A program made the translations under genes and the position numbers. DNA of 64,000 bases from Chloroflexota bacterium (GTDB lineage: Bacteria > Chloroflexota > Dehalococcoidia > UBA2979). The notes beneath the pieces were generated by a model. The model did not search any database. It saw nothing but the letters and a program-made list of their open reading frames with translations, and was not told the DNA's origin. The stretch spans positions 40,343-104,342 of the forward strand of contig CANKAU010000006.1 in NCBI GenBank assembly GCA_947479915.1, given 5' to 3'. Below, piece after piece: positions 43,875 through 52,939 of this stretch; position 1 is the first letter of the stretch; each line of letters starts with the position of its first letter.

Positions 43875-43880
43875 TACGCT
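43875..43880 (+). promoter_or_regulatory. -10 element of the FAD/Fe-S dehydrogenase gene (leaderless candidate)
   Basis: TACGCT, then exactly 7 nt (GCCCCCG) before ATG 43888; no SD. A weak CCGACC lies at the -35 distance. Confidence 0.45.
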
Positions 43881-43887
43881 GCCCCCG

Positions 43888-46800
43888 ATGTTGCGCATGA
43901 CGGACTCGCCAGGCCCGCTCACGCTCCCGGTTCGCCGCGTGATCCGCGGGAAGACCGCGTCCGCGCACCCCACCGTCCAGCACGCGCTCGATCTCCTCGA
44001 CGGCCCCACCGGGACGCTCGAACGCCTCGCGCGCGACCTCGCCGAGGGGCTGTCCGGCGGCGTCGACGATGTGCGCAGCGATCGCGGCTCCCGCCTGCTC
44101 TACGCGACCGACGCCTCGATCTACGAGATGGAGCCGCTGGCGGTCGTGTTCCCTCGCACAGTCGAGGATGTGCAGCATGTCGTGGGCGTCGCCGCGGCTC
44201 AGCGCATCCCGGTCCTCACGCGTGGCGCGGGCACGAGCCTCGCCGGGCAAGCCGTGAACCACGCGATCATCCTCGACTGCTCGCGGTACATGAATCGCGT
44301 CGTCGAGCTGAACGCAGACGAACGCTGGGCACGCGTCGAGCCCGGCGTCGTCCTCGATCAGTTGTCCCGCGCGGGCCGCGCGCACGGGCTGATGTACGGC
44401 ATCGACCCGGCGACGAAGAACCGCGCCACCATCGGCGGCGGCATCGGCAACAACTCCTGCGGCGCGCACTCGCTGCTCTACGGCAAGACGATCGACCAGG
44501 TCATGAGCCTGGACGTCGTCCTTGCCGACGGCAGCCTCGCGACGTTCGAGGCTATGGACGGCGCCGCGCTCACCGCGAAGCTCGAGGCGCCCGGCCTCGA
44601 AGGCGATGTGTACCGCGGCGTCCGGCGCATCGCGCACCGCGAGCGCGAGGAGATCGCCGCGCGCTACCCGGATATCCAGCGTCGCGTCTCCGGCTATAAC
44701 CTCGACGAGTTCACCGGCGACGGCGCGATGGACCTGTCGAGGATGCTCGTCGGCTCCGAGGGCACACTCGGGATCGTCGTCGGCGCGCAGGTGCGCCTCG
44801 TGCCCACGCCGTCGCTGAAGGGCGTTGCCGCGCTGCACTACCGCAGCGTCGTCGAGGCTTGCCGGGCGACGCCCGAGGCGCTGACCCTGGACGGCGCATC
44901 GATCGAGATCATCGACGACACGATCATCGCGCGCTGCCGCGAGAGCATCGGCTACGCCGACCTCGCCGACTTCGTGCGCGGCGATGCCGGCGCGCTGCTC
45001 ATGATCGAGATCTACGCCGAGGACGCCGCCGAGCTGCGCGCGCACCTCGCTCACATCGAGGCGCAGATGGTGCGCCCGGGCAGTGCCTACGACTGCGTCT
45101 CGACCACCGACGTGCGGGAGCAAGCGCGCATGTGGCGTGTGCGTGAGGCGGGCCTCGGCCTGCTGATGAGCATGCGCGGCGACGCGAAGCCGATCGCCTA
45201 CGTCGAAGACACCGCCGTCCCCCCCGAGCGCCTGGCCGACTTCATCGAACGGTTCGATGCGATCGTGCGGGCGCACGGCACTGAGGCGGCGCACTACGGG
45301 CACGCCTCCGTCGGCTGCATGCACATCCGGCCGGTCGTGAACATCAAGACTGTCGAGGGCGCGAACACCATGCACGCGATCGCGTCCGAGGTCGCCGACC
45401 TCGTCGTGGAGTTCGGCGGCAGCCTCTCCGGCGAGCACGGCGACGGTATCCTTCGCGGCGTCTTCACCGAGCGGATGTTCGGCGCGCGCCTGACCGAGGC
45501 GTTCCGCGAGGTGAAACGCACCTTCGACCCTGCCGGCATCCTCAACCCGGGCAAGATCGTGGACACCCCGCCCTTCCTCGACAACCTGCGGCTCGGGCCG
45601 GACACCGTGAACGCGCAGCCGCGCACCGTCCTCGACTGGGCGCACGAGGGCGGCCTCGCGCGCGCCGCGGAGCAGTGCAACGGCCAGGGCATCTGCCTGA
45701 AGGACGAGGGCACCATGTGCCCGTCGTTCATGGTGACGCGTGACGAGGAGCACTCCACGCGCGGCCGCGCGAACCTCATCCGCCAGGCGTTGAACAGCGC
45801 CCTCCCCGTCGAGGACCTCGCAGGCGACCGCATCCACGAAGCCCTCGACCTGTGCGTCGAGTGCAAGGCGTGCAAGGCGGAATGCGCCTCCGGCGTCGAC
45901 GTCGCCAAGCTCAAGTACGAGGTGCTCACCGCTTACCACGACGCCCACGGGACGCCGCTGCGCGCTCGGCTCTTCGGCCACATCGCGACGTGGAGCCGCC
46001 TCGCCAGCATGACGGGGCCGCTGGTGCCGCTGTTGAACTTCGGCGCGTCGCTGCCTCCCGTCCGCGCGCTGCTTCACGCAACGCTCGGCATCCATCGCGA
46101 CCGCCCGCTGCCGCGCTTCGCCCGTGAGCCGTTCCGCCTCTGGTGGAAGCGCCGGGGAGCGCCATCGACGCCCGCGCCCCGCGGCGAAGTCGTGCTCTAC
46201 GACGACACCTTCGTGCGCTACTACCACCCCGAGGTGGGACGGGCCGCCGTGCGCGTCCTCGAAGCACTCGGCTACGCAGTCACGATCGTCGACCGGCTCG
46301 GCTGCTGCGGACGGCCGCTCATCTCGAAGGGCCAACTGCACGAGGCGAAGGCGTGGGCCCTCCGAAACGTCGAGGTCCTCGCCCCCTACGCGGAGCGCGG
46401 CGTGCCGATCGTCGGTACGGAGCCGTCGTGCCTGCTGTCGCTGCGGGACGAGTACCCCGAACTGGTGGGCACCGCCGCCTCACGTGCCGTGGCCCGGCAG
46501 GCGCTGATGCTCGAAGAGCTGGTCATGCGCGCCGCCGCCGAGGATCCCGCGATCCGCGAGCGCTTCGCCCACCTCGACCGCTCGGTGCTGCTGCACGGGC
46601 ACTGCCACCAGAAGGCGCTGACCGGCATGGACGCCACGCTCGGCGCGCTCGGGCTGGTCGAGGGCGTGAGGACCAGCCTCGTGGACTCCGCGTGCTGCGG
46701 CATGGCGGGCTCCTTCGGCTTCGAGACCGAGCACTACGAGGTCTCCCGCGCCATGGGCGAGCGGACCCTCTTCCCCGCCCTCGCTGGTGCCCCGGATGCC

Positions 46801-46917
46801 GATGTGGTCATCACCGGCGTCTCCTGTCGCCAGCAGATCGGCCACTTCACCGGCCGGGAGCCTCGACACCTCGCGGAGGTGCTCGCCGAGGCACTGGCGG
46901 GGGACGCCTCCCGCTGA
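43888..46917 (+). CDS. FAD-linked oxidase fused to Fe-S/CCG domains (D-lactate/2-hydroxyacid dehydrogenase type)
   Basis: 1009 residues. An N-terminal FAD-binding PCMH domain (VFPRTVEDVQHVV, RGAGTSLAGQAV, NNSCGAHSLLYG) is followed by an FAD-oxidase C domain (FGGSLSGEHGDGILRG), two 4Fe-4S sites (CNGQGICLKDEGTMCPSFMVTRDEE; CVECKACKAECASGVDVAKLK) and a C-terminal CCG module (GCCGRP...; SACCGMAGSFGFE). This fusion is typical of membrane-associated D-lactate or D-2-hydroxyglutarate dehydrogenases feeding electrons to quinone or cytochrome. The 960-residue antisense ORF is a shadow. Confidence 0.93.
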   Translation: MLRMTDSPGPLTLPVRRVIRGKTASAHPTVQHALDLLDGPTGTLERLARDLAEGLSGGVDDVRSDRGSRLLYATDASIYEMEPLAVVFPRTVEDVQHVVGVAAAQRIPVLTRGAGTSLAGQAVNHAIILDCSRYMNRVVELNADERWARVEPGVVLDQLSRAGRAHGLMYGIDPATKNRATIGGGIGNNSCGAHSLLYGKTIDQVMSLDVVLADGSLATFEAMDGAALTAKLEAPGLEGDVYRGVRRIAHREREEIAARYPDIQRRVSGYNLDEFTGDGAMDLSRMLVGSEGTLGIVVGAQVRLVPTPSLKGVAALHYRSVVEACRATPEALTLDGASIEIIDDTIIARCRESIGYADLADFVRGDAGALLMIEIYAEDAAELRAHLAHIEAQMVRPGSAYDCVSTTDVREQARMWRVREAGLGLLMSMRGDAKPIAYVEDTAVPPERLADFIERFDAIVRAHGTEAAHYGHASVGCMHIRPVVNIKTVEGANTMHAIASEVADLVVEFGGSLSGEHGDGILRGVFTERMFGARLTEAFREVKRTFDPAGILNPGKIVDTPPFLDNLRLGPDTVNAQPRTVLDWAHEGGLARAAEQCNGQGICLKDEGTMCPSFMVTRDEEHSTRGRANLIRQALNSALPVEDLAGDRIHEALDLCVECKACKAECASGVDVAKLKYEVLTAYHDAHGTPLRARLFGHIATWSRLASMTGPLVPLLNFGASLPPVRALLHATLGIHRDRPLPRFAREPFRLWWKRRGAPSTPAPRGEVVLYDDTFVRYYHPEVGRAAVRVLEALGYAVTIVDRLGCCGRPLISKGQLHEAKAWALRNVEVLAPYAERGVPIVGTEPSCLLSLRDEYPELVGTAASRAVARQALMLEELVMRAAAEDPAIRERFAHLDRSVLLHGHCHQKALTGMDATLGALGLVEGVRTSLVDSACCGMAGSFGFETEHYEVSRAMGERTLFPALAGAPDADVVITGVSCRQQIGHFTGREPRHLAEVLAEALAGDASR

Positions 46918-47051
46918 CGTCCGCCTGACAGCCCGGTGCCGCGCAGCCCGCGCAGCAGCCTCGACCGACCTGGGGACGGCGCTGCGTCTGTGGCGACGCA
47001 CCGATCGTGCCGATGCTGTAACTGGCGGACCTCAGGAGGAAGCAGGACGAC

Positions 47052-47849
47052 ATGAGCGCGGCCATCGATATTCCCACGCTGCCCGTCGCGCAAATTCGGG
47101 CGATGTCCCTGATCGCCAACCCCTCGCCGTCGTTCGAAGAGCTGGGGTCGGTCGTGGACGCCGACCCGGCGCTGACCGCCGCCCTGCTGCGCGCTGCCAA
47201 CTCGGCAGCCTCGTCTCCGGTGGACCGCGTCCGCACCGCGCGCATCGCGATGGTGCGCATCGGCGCGTCCGAGACACGACGGCTGGTGATGAGCATCGCG
47301 CTGTCGCAGTCGTTCGGCAGCATCGCCGAGTCCGGCATCGACGAGGCGGAGATGTGGCGGCACCTGATCGCCACGGGTGTCCTTGCGGATGCCACGGCGT
47401 GGGGCGACGTGCGCCACAGCGAGGCGTTCACGGCCGGGCTGCTGCACGACCTCGGCCGCCTCGCCATGGCGGCGCAGGATCCGCAGCGCTACGGAAAGGT
47501 CGTGACGCTGGTGCATCGCGGCGTCCCGGCGATCGATGCGGAGCGCACGGTGTTCGGCATGAACCACTGCCAGTGGGGCGAGTCCATCGGCCGCGCGTGG
47601 GGATTCCCCTCGGAAATCGTGGACGCGATCGGCGAGCACCACGTCGGCTCCCAGCACGGGCTCTCGTGGATCGTGACACGCGCCCGCGAGCTGGCCGCCT
47701 CCCTCGGCATCGGCGATGGGCTGACGCCGCCCGAGCCTCCCGAGCCCGGCTCGGAGGCCGCCCTGCTCCCGGTCGTCGAGCATCTCGGCGGCGAGGAAGC
47801 GGTGATGCAGCGCGTGGAGTGGTACAGCGGCGCGTTCCGCGCGGCCTAG
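47052..47849 (+). CDS. HDOD-domain signalling protein
   Basis: 265 residues: the HDOD pattern LPVAQIRAMSLIANPSPSFEELGSVVDADPALTAALLRAANSA, then RTARIAMVRIGASETRRLVMSIAL. The HD pair is present (AGLLHDLGRLAM), followed by a second His segment (HHVGSQHG). Family members act in chemotaxis and c-di-GMP signalling; catalytic activity is uncertain. AGGAGGAAG is the SD. It immediately precedes a chemoreceptor gene, a sensible partner. Confidence 0.88.
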   Translation: MSAAIDIPTLPVAQIRAMSLIANPSPSFEELGSVVDADPALTAALLRAANSAASSPVDRVRTARIAMVRIGASETRRLVMSIALSQSFGSIAESGIDEAEMWRHLIATGVLADATAWGDVRHSEAFTAGLLHDLGRLAMAAQDPQRYGKVVTLVHRGVPAIDAERTVFGMNHCQWGESIGRAWGFPSEIVDAIGEHHVGSQHGLSWIVTRARELAASLGIGDGLTPPEPPEPGSEAALLPVVEHLGGEEAVMQRVEWYSGAFRAA

Positions 47850-47882
47850 CCCGTCAGACCCACCGCCCCCGGCCATATGCGC

Positions 47883-47902
47883 CGCGATGCTGCCGCATCG
47901 CG
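47883..47902 (+). terminator. Hairpin after the HDOD gene
   Basis: CGCGATGC-TGCC-GCATCGCG: an 8-bp perfect stem, 34 nt after the HDOD stop. No T-run follows. Confidence 0.4.
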
Positions 47903-47937
47903 CGTGTGATGTGGTTTGCGCGCGCCACTCCTGTCGA

Positions 47938-48004
47938 TTCTGACCCTGTTCTGACTCCCCGCATCTTTACCTGAAACCACTATTCAGACTTCTCCGACTC
48001 TGAC
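47938..48004 (+). repeat. Repeated TTCTGAC motif upstream of the globin-coupled chemoreceptor
   Basis: TTCTGAC at 47938-47944 and 47949-47955 (exactly 11 bp apart, one helical turn), a related TTCAGAC at 47983-47989 and CTCTGAC at 47998-48004. All lie in the 238-bp gap before the GCS gene. The array suggests a regulator-binding region. The gap is otherwise without a gene. Confidence 0.45.
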
Positions 48005-48087
48005 GAATCCTGAATGGAGAGGGAACGCAGCGCGCGCCCTTCCAGCAATCGTCAGCCCGCGACGCCGCGAAAAGTCAGGACGACACC

Positions 48088-49659
48088 TTGGCCGCAACGA
48101 CCAGCCTTGCCGAGCACCTCAACATCGACCGCCGCGACCTCGACGTGCGCCTCCGCTGGGTGCAGTTCGGCGAACGTGACTCCGAGCTCATCCGCGCCGC
48201 CGCCGTGCACCTGCGCCCCGCCTCCGCGGACATCGCCCGCGAGTTCTACGACCATTCGTTCAAGTTCCCGGAGTTCGCGAAGAAGGTCGAGGACTCCAAC
48301 TCCACCCGCGCGCGCCTGGAGAAGGCGCAGGAGGGCTACTTCCTCAGCCTGATCGAAGGCGTCGTCGACGAGCGCTACCTCGAGGGGCGCCTGCACATCG
48401 GCAAGGTCCACGCCGTGCTCGGCATCGAGCCGCGCTGGAACATCGGCAACTACGGCACGTATGCCCAGTTGATCTTCCCGCGCCTCGCGCCGCACTTCGA
48501 CTCCGCGACGCTCTCCGAGACGATGGTCGCGTTCCAGAAGCTGTTCATGTTCGACGTCACGCTCGCCATCGAGGCGTACATCGCGTTCGGCATGATGGCG
48601 CGCATGCAGGAGGTCACCGGCGCGCTGCTCGCCAGCACGGACCTGCTCTCGCTGTCCTCGGGCGAGGTCGAGACGGCCTCCCGCGAGATCGCCCAGGCGA
48701 TCGAGCAGATCGCCCGCGGCGCCGTGGAGCAGACCGAGAACGCGGGCCTGATCCGCGACGAGGTTGGCCAGGTGCAGGACTCCGCCGGCCGCGTAGCCGA
48801 GCAGGCCCAGCAGCAGGCCGAGGCCCTCGGCGGCGCCATCGCGCGCTCCCGCGAGACCGCCGGTGTGTCGCGCGGCGCGACCGAGGCTGCGACCAGCGGC
48901 ATGGAAAGCGTGGAGCAGACCATCGCCGCGATGGACTCGATCACCGCCACTGTGTCGCAGACCTCTTCGCAGCTCGAGAGCCTGAGCGCGCGCGGATCCG
49001 AGATCGGGACGATCACGAAGACGATCTCCGAGATCGCCGACCAGACCAACCTCCTGGCGCTCAACGCGGCCATCGAGGCCGCGCGGGCCGGTGACGCCGG
49101 TCGCGGCTTCGCGGTCGTCGCTGCCGAGGTCCGGAGCCTGGCCGAGCGTGCCTCGAACGCCGCGAAGGACATCGCCAAGCTGATCGAGGACGTGCGTCGC
49201 GGCATGGACGCGAGCGCGGGCTCGATGCGCTCCGCCGTGGAACGCGTGAACGAGGGCACCCTCCGCGCCCGCGAAACGGGCGAGGTCCTGGGCCGGCTGG
49301 TCGAGGTGAACCGCCGCGTGAGTGCCGAGATGGGTGGCACCGAGAACGGTGACGGCGGCCTGACCGGTGTGCTGGAGCAGGTCGGCGTGCTCGCGGAGCA
49401 GACGCAGGAGCTGGCGACGGGCATGCGCGAGCTGACCGCCTCGGCGGCCGTCCGCGCCGCCTCCGCCGGCGCCGCCGCCGAGGAGAGCGCCGCCTCCGCC
49501 GAGGAGGTCTCCGCTTCCTCCGAGGAGGTCAGCGCGCAGACGGGCGAGGTGGCCAGCCAGGCAGACCAGCTCCGCTCGCTCGCGGTGCAGCTCCGCTCCT
49601 TCATCGAATCGCTCGGCTTCACCGTCGAGGAGTCGAAGGAGACCCGCCGGGCAGCCTAG
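48088..49659 (+). CDS. Globin-coupled sensor methyl-accepting chemotaxis protein (HemAT-like)
   Basis: 523 residues, no transmembrane helix. Residues 1-~175 form a sensor globin; [21 protein letters not shown] places the proximal heme His at 108 (compare V-H-x-x-I-G in HemAT). Residues ~190-510 are a methyl-accepting signalling coiled coil with the conserved hairpin tip [51 protein letters not shown]. An Ala/Glu/Ser-rich heptad stretch lies near the C-terminus. A soluble oxygen (or NO/CO) chemoreceptor. TTG start with CAGGAC upstream. Partners would be CheW/CheA; a CheW-like domain is at the right edge. Confidence 0.93.
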   Translation: MAATTSLAEHLNIDRRDLDVRLRWVQFGERDSELIRAAAVHLRPASADIAREFYDHSFKFPEFAKKVEDSNSTRARLEKAQEGYFLSLIEGVVDERYLEGRLHIGKVHAVLGIEPRWNIGNYGTYAQLIFPRLAPHFDSATLSETMVAFQKLFMFDVTLAIEAYIAFGMMARMQEVTGALLASTDLLSLSSGEVETASREIAQAIEQIARGAVEQTENAGLIRDEVGQVQDSAGRVAEQAQQQAEALGGAIARSRETAGVSRGATEAATSGMESVEQTIAAMDSITATVSQTSSQLESLSARGSEIGTITKTISEIADQTNLLALNAAIEAARAGDAGRGFAVVAAEVRSLAERASNAAKDIAKLIEDVRRGMDASAGSMRSAVERVNEGTLRARETGEVLGRLVEVNRRVSAEMGGTENGDGGLTGVLEQVGVLAEQTQELATGMRELTASAAVRAASAGAAAEESAASAEEVSASSEEVSAQTGEVASQADQLRSLAVQLRSFIESLGFTVEESKETRRAA

Positions 49660-49688
49660 CCAGCGCCCCGTGCGGAGCAATGAATCAG

Positions 49689-49714
49689 GAGAGGCGGCCT
49701 CGCGGCCGCCTCTC
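49689..49714. terminator. Hairpin terminator after the chemoreceptor gene
   Basis: A perfect 11-bp stem GAGAGGCGGCC / GGCCGCCTCTC with loop TCGC, between convergent genes. Confidence 0.75.
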
Positions 49715-49741
49715 TGTGCATCTGACAGCGAATCGAACGGG

Positions 49742-50311
49742 CTACGAGCGCCCTCGACGTCGCAGGCCGAGCCACGCGAGCACGGCGGCCGCGACGCTTC
49801 CGGCGACGGCGATCTGCACAAGGCGTGCCGCCCCGCCCTCGGGCTCCTCGCGCGGCGGCAGGCCGAGGCGCGCGCGCAGGCCCTGCTCGCCCCAGCGCAT
49901 GATGACGTCGTGGTTCCACGCGAACACCGCGCCCGCGATCGGCCCGGCGAGGTTCATCCACCACTCGGTCGTCGAGACATCCCACTCGTAGCGGATTGAT
50001 GTGCCCTCGGCGGTGGGAACGAGGAACCAACGCCCTCGGCCGACGAGTTGGCCGGACGCGTCGCCGAACAGTCGCCCCGGCCGATCCACGAGCGTCGATC
50101 GCACATCGAACGTGAGCGTGTACGGGAGCAGGCTGCGGAACGTGAAGCGACGAACCTCGCCCACGCCCTGCTCGTCCCCCGCCGTCACCGCCTCAACGTG
50201 CGTGACGCCGCGCCACCACTCCGGCCACGCGAGCGAGTCGAGGATCACCTCGAAGACGCCCTCGATCGGTGCCTCGATGTTCCAGTTCGTGACGAAGTGG
50301 TACTGCTTCAT
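49742..50311 (-). CDS. SRPBCC (START/polyketide-cyclase-like) protein with C-terminal membrane anchor
   Basis: 189 residues. The SRPBCC fold starts HFVTNWNIEAPIEGVFEVILDSLAWPEWWRGVTHVEAV and ends TEWWMNLAGPIAGAVFAWNHDVIMRWGEQGLRARL. A single C-terminal helix (LVQIAVAGSVAAAVLAWLGLRRRGRS) with a basic tail should anchor it in the membrane. Likely binds a hydrophobic ligand; the function is unknown. GGAGG precedes the ATG. Confidence 0.85.
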   Translation of the reverse strand: MKQYHFVTNWNIEAPIEGVFEVILDSLAWPEWWRGVTHVEAVTAGDEQGVGEVRRFTFRSLLPYTLTFDVRSTLVDRPGRLFGDASGQLVGRGRWFLVPTAEGTSIRYEWDVSTTEWWMNLAGPIAGAVFAWNHDVIMRWGEQGLRARLGLPPREEPEGGAARLVQIAVAGSVAAAVLAWLGLRRRGRS

Positions 50312-50418
50312 CCGCGTGCCTCCGTGATCACCGCCCCCACCACGGTAGCGCGCGCGTCACGAACGCAGCGGGGCGGACATCGCTGCCCGCCCCGCCGTCC
50401 ACTCGCGAGCGACCGAGG

Positions 50419-51069
50419 CTAGCGCATCGCGCCGCTGCCTCCGGTGGCGCCCATAGCGCCCGATCCGCCCGTGGCGCCCGTCGCGGCGGAGCCGCCCATC
50501 GCCCCCCCGGGTGCGTTCTTCACCTCGACCTTGCTCTCGATCGTCGATCCGCTCTGGAGCTTCAGGGTGACCGTGAAGGTGTCGCCGACCTTGAGCTGCT
50601 TCGCGATGCCCAGCAGCATGATGTGGTTCCCGCCCGGCTCGAGCTTCACGGTCCCGGATGCCGGGAGGTCGTAGCCCTCGACCTGCACCATCTTCATGAC
50701 GCCTGCCTCCTGCACGGTGGTGTGCAGCTCGACACGCTTGGCGATCGCCGCGGGAACCGAGGCGCTGACGACACGTTCGGCCTTCGCGCCCTTGTTCTGC
50801 AGCACGGCGTACACCGCGCTGTTCTCATCGGGCAGTCCAGGCGTGGCGCGTGCCCATACGTCACTCATGGTGACCGACGGGCCGACAGGCGTCGGGGTCG
50901 CGGTCGGCGAGGCGCTCGCCGCCGGGTTGTGGTTCGTCTGCGGCGTGCCCGTCGGCGTCGCAGTGGGTGCCGCCGCGCTGCCGCATGCGGTCGCTGCGAG
51001 GCCCACCGCGATCACGGTCATCCCCACGGCGAATCGGCGCGAGATGCGCACCGGGATCATCTGGTTCAT
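50419..51069 (-). CDS. PCuAC-type periplasmic copper chaperone lipoprotein
   Basis: 216 residues. Signal peptide with lipobox LAATACGS, a Thr/Pro/Ala linker, then a PCuAC (DUF461) domain: DVWARATPGLPDENSAVYAVLQNKG and the copper-binding His/Met set HTTVQEAGVMKM...PGGNHIMLLG. A Gly/Ala/Met-rich tail (ATGGSGAMGATGG) follows. PCuAC delivers Cu(I) to the CuA site of cytochrome oxidase. Start at MNQMIPVRI overlaps the SCO1 stop (TGATG). The track's 270-residue version is too long. Confidence 0.92.
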   Translation of the reverse strand: MNQMIPVRISRRFAVGMTVIAVGLAATACGSAAAPTATPTGTPQTNHNPAASASPTATPTPVGPSVTMSDVWARATPGLPDENSAVYAVLQNKGAKAERVVSASVPAAIAKRVELHTTVQEAGVMKMVQVEGYDLPASGTVKLEPGGNHIMLLGIAKQLKVGDTFTVTLKLQSGSTIESKVEVKNAPGGAMGGSAATGATGGSGAMGATGGSGAMR

Positions 51070-51686
51070 CAACGCTTCCTTTCGTTCGCGACGCTCTTCA
51101 GGTCGCGGGCGATCTGCTCTGGTTCCAGGGCGTGCGGCATCTGCAGCCGCAGCAGCCCGTCTCGGTTCAGGACGTACGAGGTAGCCGGGTGCGTGACGGT
51201 GTATCCGCCATCCGCGTTCGGCGTGCTGCACTCAGGACTGATGCCCCACTCCCGCAGCGCGGCCAGCACCTGCTCCGTGCTCCCGGACACGCCGATAAAC
51301 GACGGGTCGAAGTAGTGGACGTACTGGGACATCAGCTCCGGCGTGTCACGCGCCGGATCGGCGGTGATCATCACAACCTTCACATCGTCCTTCAGGACGT
51401 CCGGCAGTTGCTGATGCGCTGCCGCGAGATGCCCCATGGTCAGCGGGCAGATGTCCGGGCAGTGGGTGTAGCCCACATAGACCACGACCACGTGCCCTTT
51501 CAGATCGCTGAGCTGGAACGGTCGATTCCCCTCGGCGACCAGTTGAAACGCGGGCAGCGGCGCCGGCGGGTTCACCCGCTTGGACGCGACGCGTTCCGGG
51601 GCGGCACAGCCGATTGCCAACGCCATCGAGATCGCGACCGCCATGAGCAGCGCGCCCCGGCGCAGGCCGAGTGCTCCTCGAATCAT
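51069..51686 (-). CDS. SCO1/SenC copper chaperone for cytochrome c oxidase
   Basis: 205 residues. Lipobox in LAIGCAAP; a thioredoxin-like fold with the copper motif YVGYTHCPDICPLT and the distal His in VTHPATSYVLN. SCO1 works with PCuAC in CuA assembly, and the two genes overlap. GAGGAG lies upstream of the ATG. Confidence 0.94.
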   Translation of the reverse strand: MIRGALGLRRGALLMAVAISMALAIGCAAPERVASKRVNPPAPLPAFQLVAEGNRPFQLSDLKGHVVVVYVGYTHCPDICPLTMGHLAAAHQQLPDVLKDDVKVVMITADPARDTPELMSQYVHYFDPSFIGVSGSTEQVLAALREWGISPECSTPNADGGYTVTHPATSYVLNRDGLLRLQMPHALEPEQIARDLKSVANERKR

Positions 51687-51726
51687 CTCAAGTCTCCTCT
51701 CGTCTCCCGTGTGCGGGTGGCGAGAG

Positions 51727-52119
51727 TCAGCGAGGCGGCGGCGGCTCGGGGACGAGTGGCGAGGCGTCTACGCCCACCGTGCGAGGGATCCCGACGAGCG
51801 CGGGGAGCAACGGCGGAATGACGATCAAGACGGCGCGGTGAACGGGCAGCGCCGGCGCGCCCAGCAGATCCCCCGCCGTGAACCCAACGTCAGCGAGCGG
51901 TGCGTGGCCGGGCGCGCTCGCAGCCCTCGAGGTGTCGAGATCCCACGGATGCGTGTGGGCCCCCACGACGCCGTGCGCAGAAGCGTGCCCGTGATCGGGC
52001 AGCCATCCCCAGAGGTTGGCGCCGACCATTGGCGCGAGGCTCGGCGCCAGCAACGCCGCCATCACGGCCAGCGTCGCCAGACGATGCGCACGCGAGGGGG
52101 CTCGATGTAGTGCGTTCAC
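51727..52119 (-). CDS. Exported His-rich hypothetical protein of the copper operon
   Basis: 130 residues. Signal-like N-terminus (RLATLAVMAALLAPSLAPMVGA), then LPDHGHASAHGVVGAHTHPW, with four His in a short stretch, a second hydrophobic segment (AVLIVIPPLLPALVGI) and a Pro-rich end. The His cluster and the position just ahead of SCO1 and PCuAC suggest metal binding. Not a family I recognise with certainty; it resembles DUF2946-like small proteins in layout. GTG start. Confidence 0.65.
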   Translation of the reverse strand: MNALHRAPSRAHRLATLAVMAALLAPSLAPMVGANLWGWLPDHGHASAHGVVGAHTHPWDLDTSRAASAPGHAPLADVGFTAGDLLGAPALPVHRAVLIVIPPLLPALVGIPRTVGVDASPLVPEPPPPR

Positions 52120-52259
52120 ACCTCAATCGTGGCGCGCGGCGTGACACGGCACACGCGCCGAACGTCCCACGACCACCGGGACTCGTCGAACTACGCGCTC
52201 ATTTCCGAGGCGCTAGGATCGCCTCGCGCCCCGACGGGCGCCGCGCGAGAGGAGTGACG

Positions 52260-52655
52260 GTGGACCTCGAGGAACGACGCAGCCAGGGCGAGGCGGCTCG
52301 GCGCCGCGTCTTGGGCGATGAGTATGTCGATCGGTCTGCAGCGAACCGCACGAACCTGAACGGCGAATGGATCGACCAGGTCACTGGCAGCGTCTGGCAC
52401 GACGTGTGGACGCGCCCGCACTTCGACGACCGCACGCGTCGCATCCTGGTCATCGGCACGATGATCGCGCTCGCGAAGTGGGAGGAGTTCTCGCTGCACG
52501 TGCGCGCCGCGCTGACGGGCGGCGGCTTCACGCAGGACGACGTGAAGGAGATCATCCTGCAGCAGAGCGCCTACTGCGGCGTGCCCGCCGGCAACCAGGC
52601 GCTGCGCTGTGCCGCAGAGGTCATCGCCGACCTCGGACGCATCCAGGGGCGATAG
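52260..52655 (+). CDS. Carboxymuconolactone decarboxylase (CMD/AhpD-like) family protein
   Basis: 131 residues. The CMD core is RILVIGTMIALAKWEEFSLHVRAALTGGGFTQDDVKEIILQQSAYCGVPAGNQALRCA. The YCGVPAG motif fits gamma-carboxymuconolactone decarboxylase (PcaC)-like proteins; the AhpD CxxC pair is absent, so a peroxidase partner role is unlikely. The GTG start is set by AGAGGAG 5-8 nt upstream. The 140 bp upstream hold a -10-like TAGGAT at 52215. Confidence 0.85.
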   Translation: MDLEERRSQGEAARRRVLGDEYVDRSAANRTNLNGEWIDQVTGSVWHDVWTRPHFDDRTRRILVIGTMIALAKWEEFSLHVRAALTGGGFTQDDVKEIILQQSAYCGVPAGNQALRCAAEVIADLGRIQGR

Positions 52656-52669
52656 CCGCGGGACGAGAG

Positions 52670-52719
52670 TGGAGCGGGGAACGGGATTCGAACCCGCGGC
52701 ATCCTGTTTGGAAGGCAGG
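52670..52719 (-). repeat. tRNA-Gly 3' fragment (attachment-site-like direct repeat)
   Basis: 50 bp matching 53519-53568 with a single mismatch (T/C in the anticodon-arm stem). It contains the encoded CCA, the 3' acceptor strand, the T arm and the 3' part of the anticodon arm of tRNA-Gly(TCC), then diverges; the D arm and 5' acceptor are missing, so it is not a functional tRNA. This is the structure left when an integrase uses the 3' part of a tRNA gene as attB. Confidence 0.88.
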
Positions 52720-52798
52720 AACCGCCCAGTCACGCCTCGCCTGTGTACGCCCCTCGCAGATTCATAAGCGAAGGACTTCGAGGGGCGCTCACCACGCG

Positions 52799-52837
52799 CC
52801 GCCAATTTCCCGCCATAGTTTGGCGGGAAATTGGCGG
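52799..52837. repeat. Perfect 16-bp inverted repeat inside the mini-island
   Basis: CCGCCAATTTCCCGCC, loop ATAGTTT, then GGCGGGAAATTGGCGG. The half-site TTTGGCGGGA recurs near 53440. Could be a protein-binding site or the terminator of a lost gene. Confidence 0.75.
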
Positions 52838-52939
52838 GAGAATCACGCCTCCCGCGCGCGTCGTCCGCCCTGGAGGACGGTCCCGCCACAACTTGTCCAC
52901 AGGCTCGGCTTGCCCCAGAAGCACGTCACTCGCCGGTGC

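Noticed and set aside
43459-46341. 960-residue ORF on the minus strand
   Set aside because: Antisense shadow of the FAD/Fe-S dehydrogenase, which has clear conserved motifs; the minus reading is Arg/His/Asp-rich low complexity.
48052-49821. 589-residue minus-strand ORF
   Set aside because: Antisense to the globin-coupled chemoreceptor; Leu/Arg/Gly-rich shadow.
52670-52745. A second functional tRNA-Gly
   Set aside because: Only the 3' part (acceptor 3' strand, T arm, anticodon arm) is present; the sequence diverges before the D arm and 5' acceptor.
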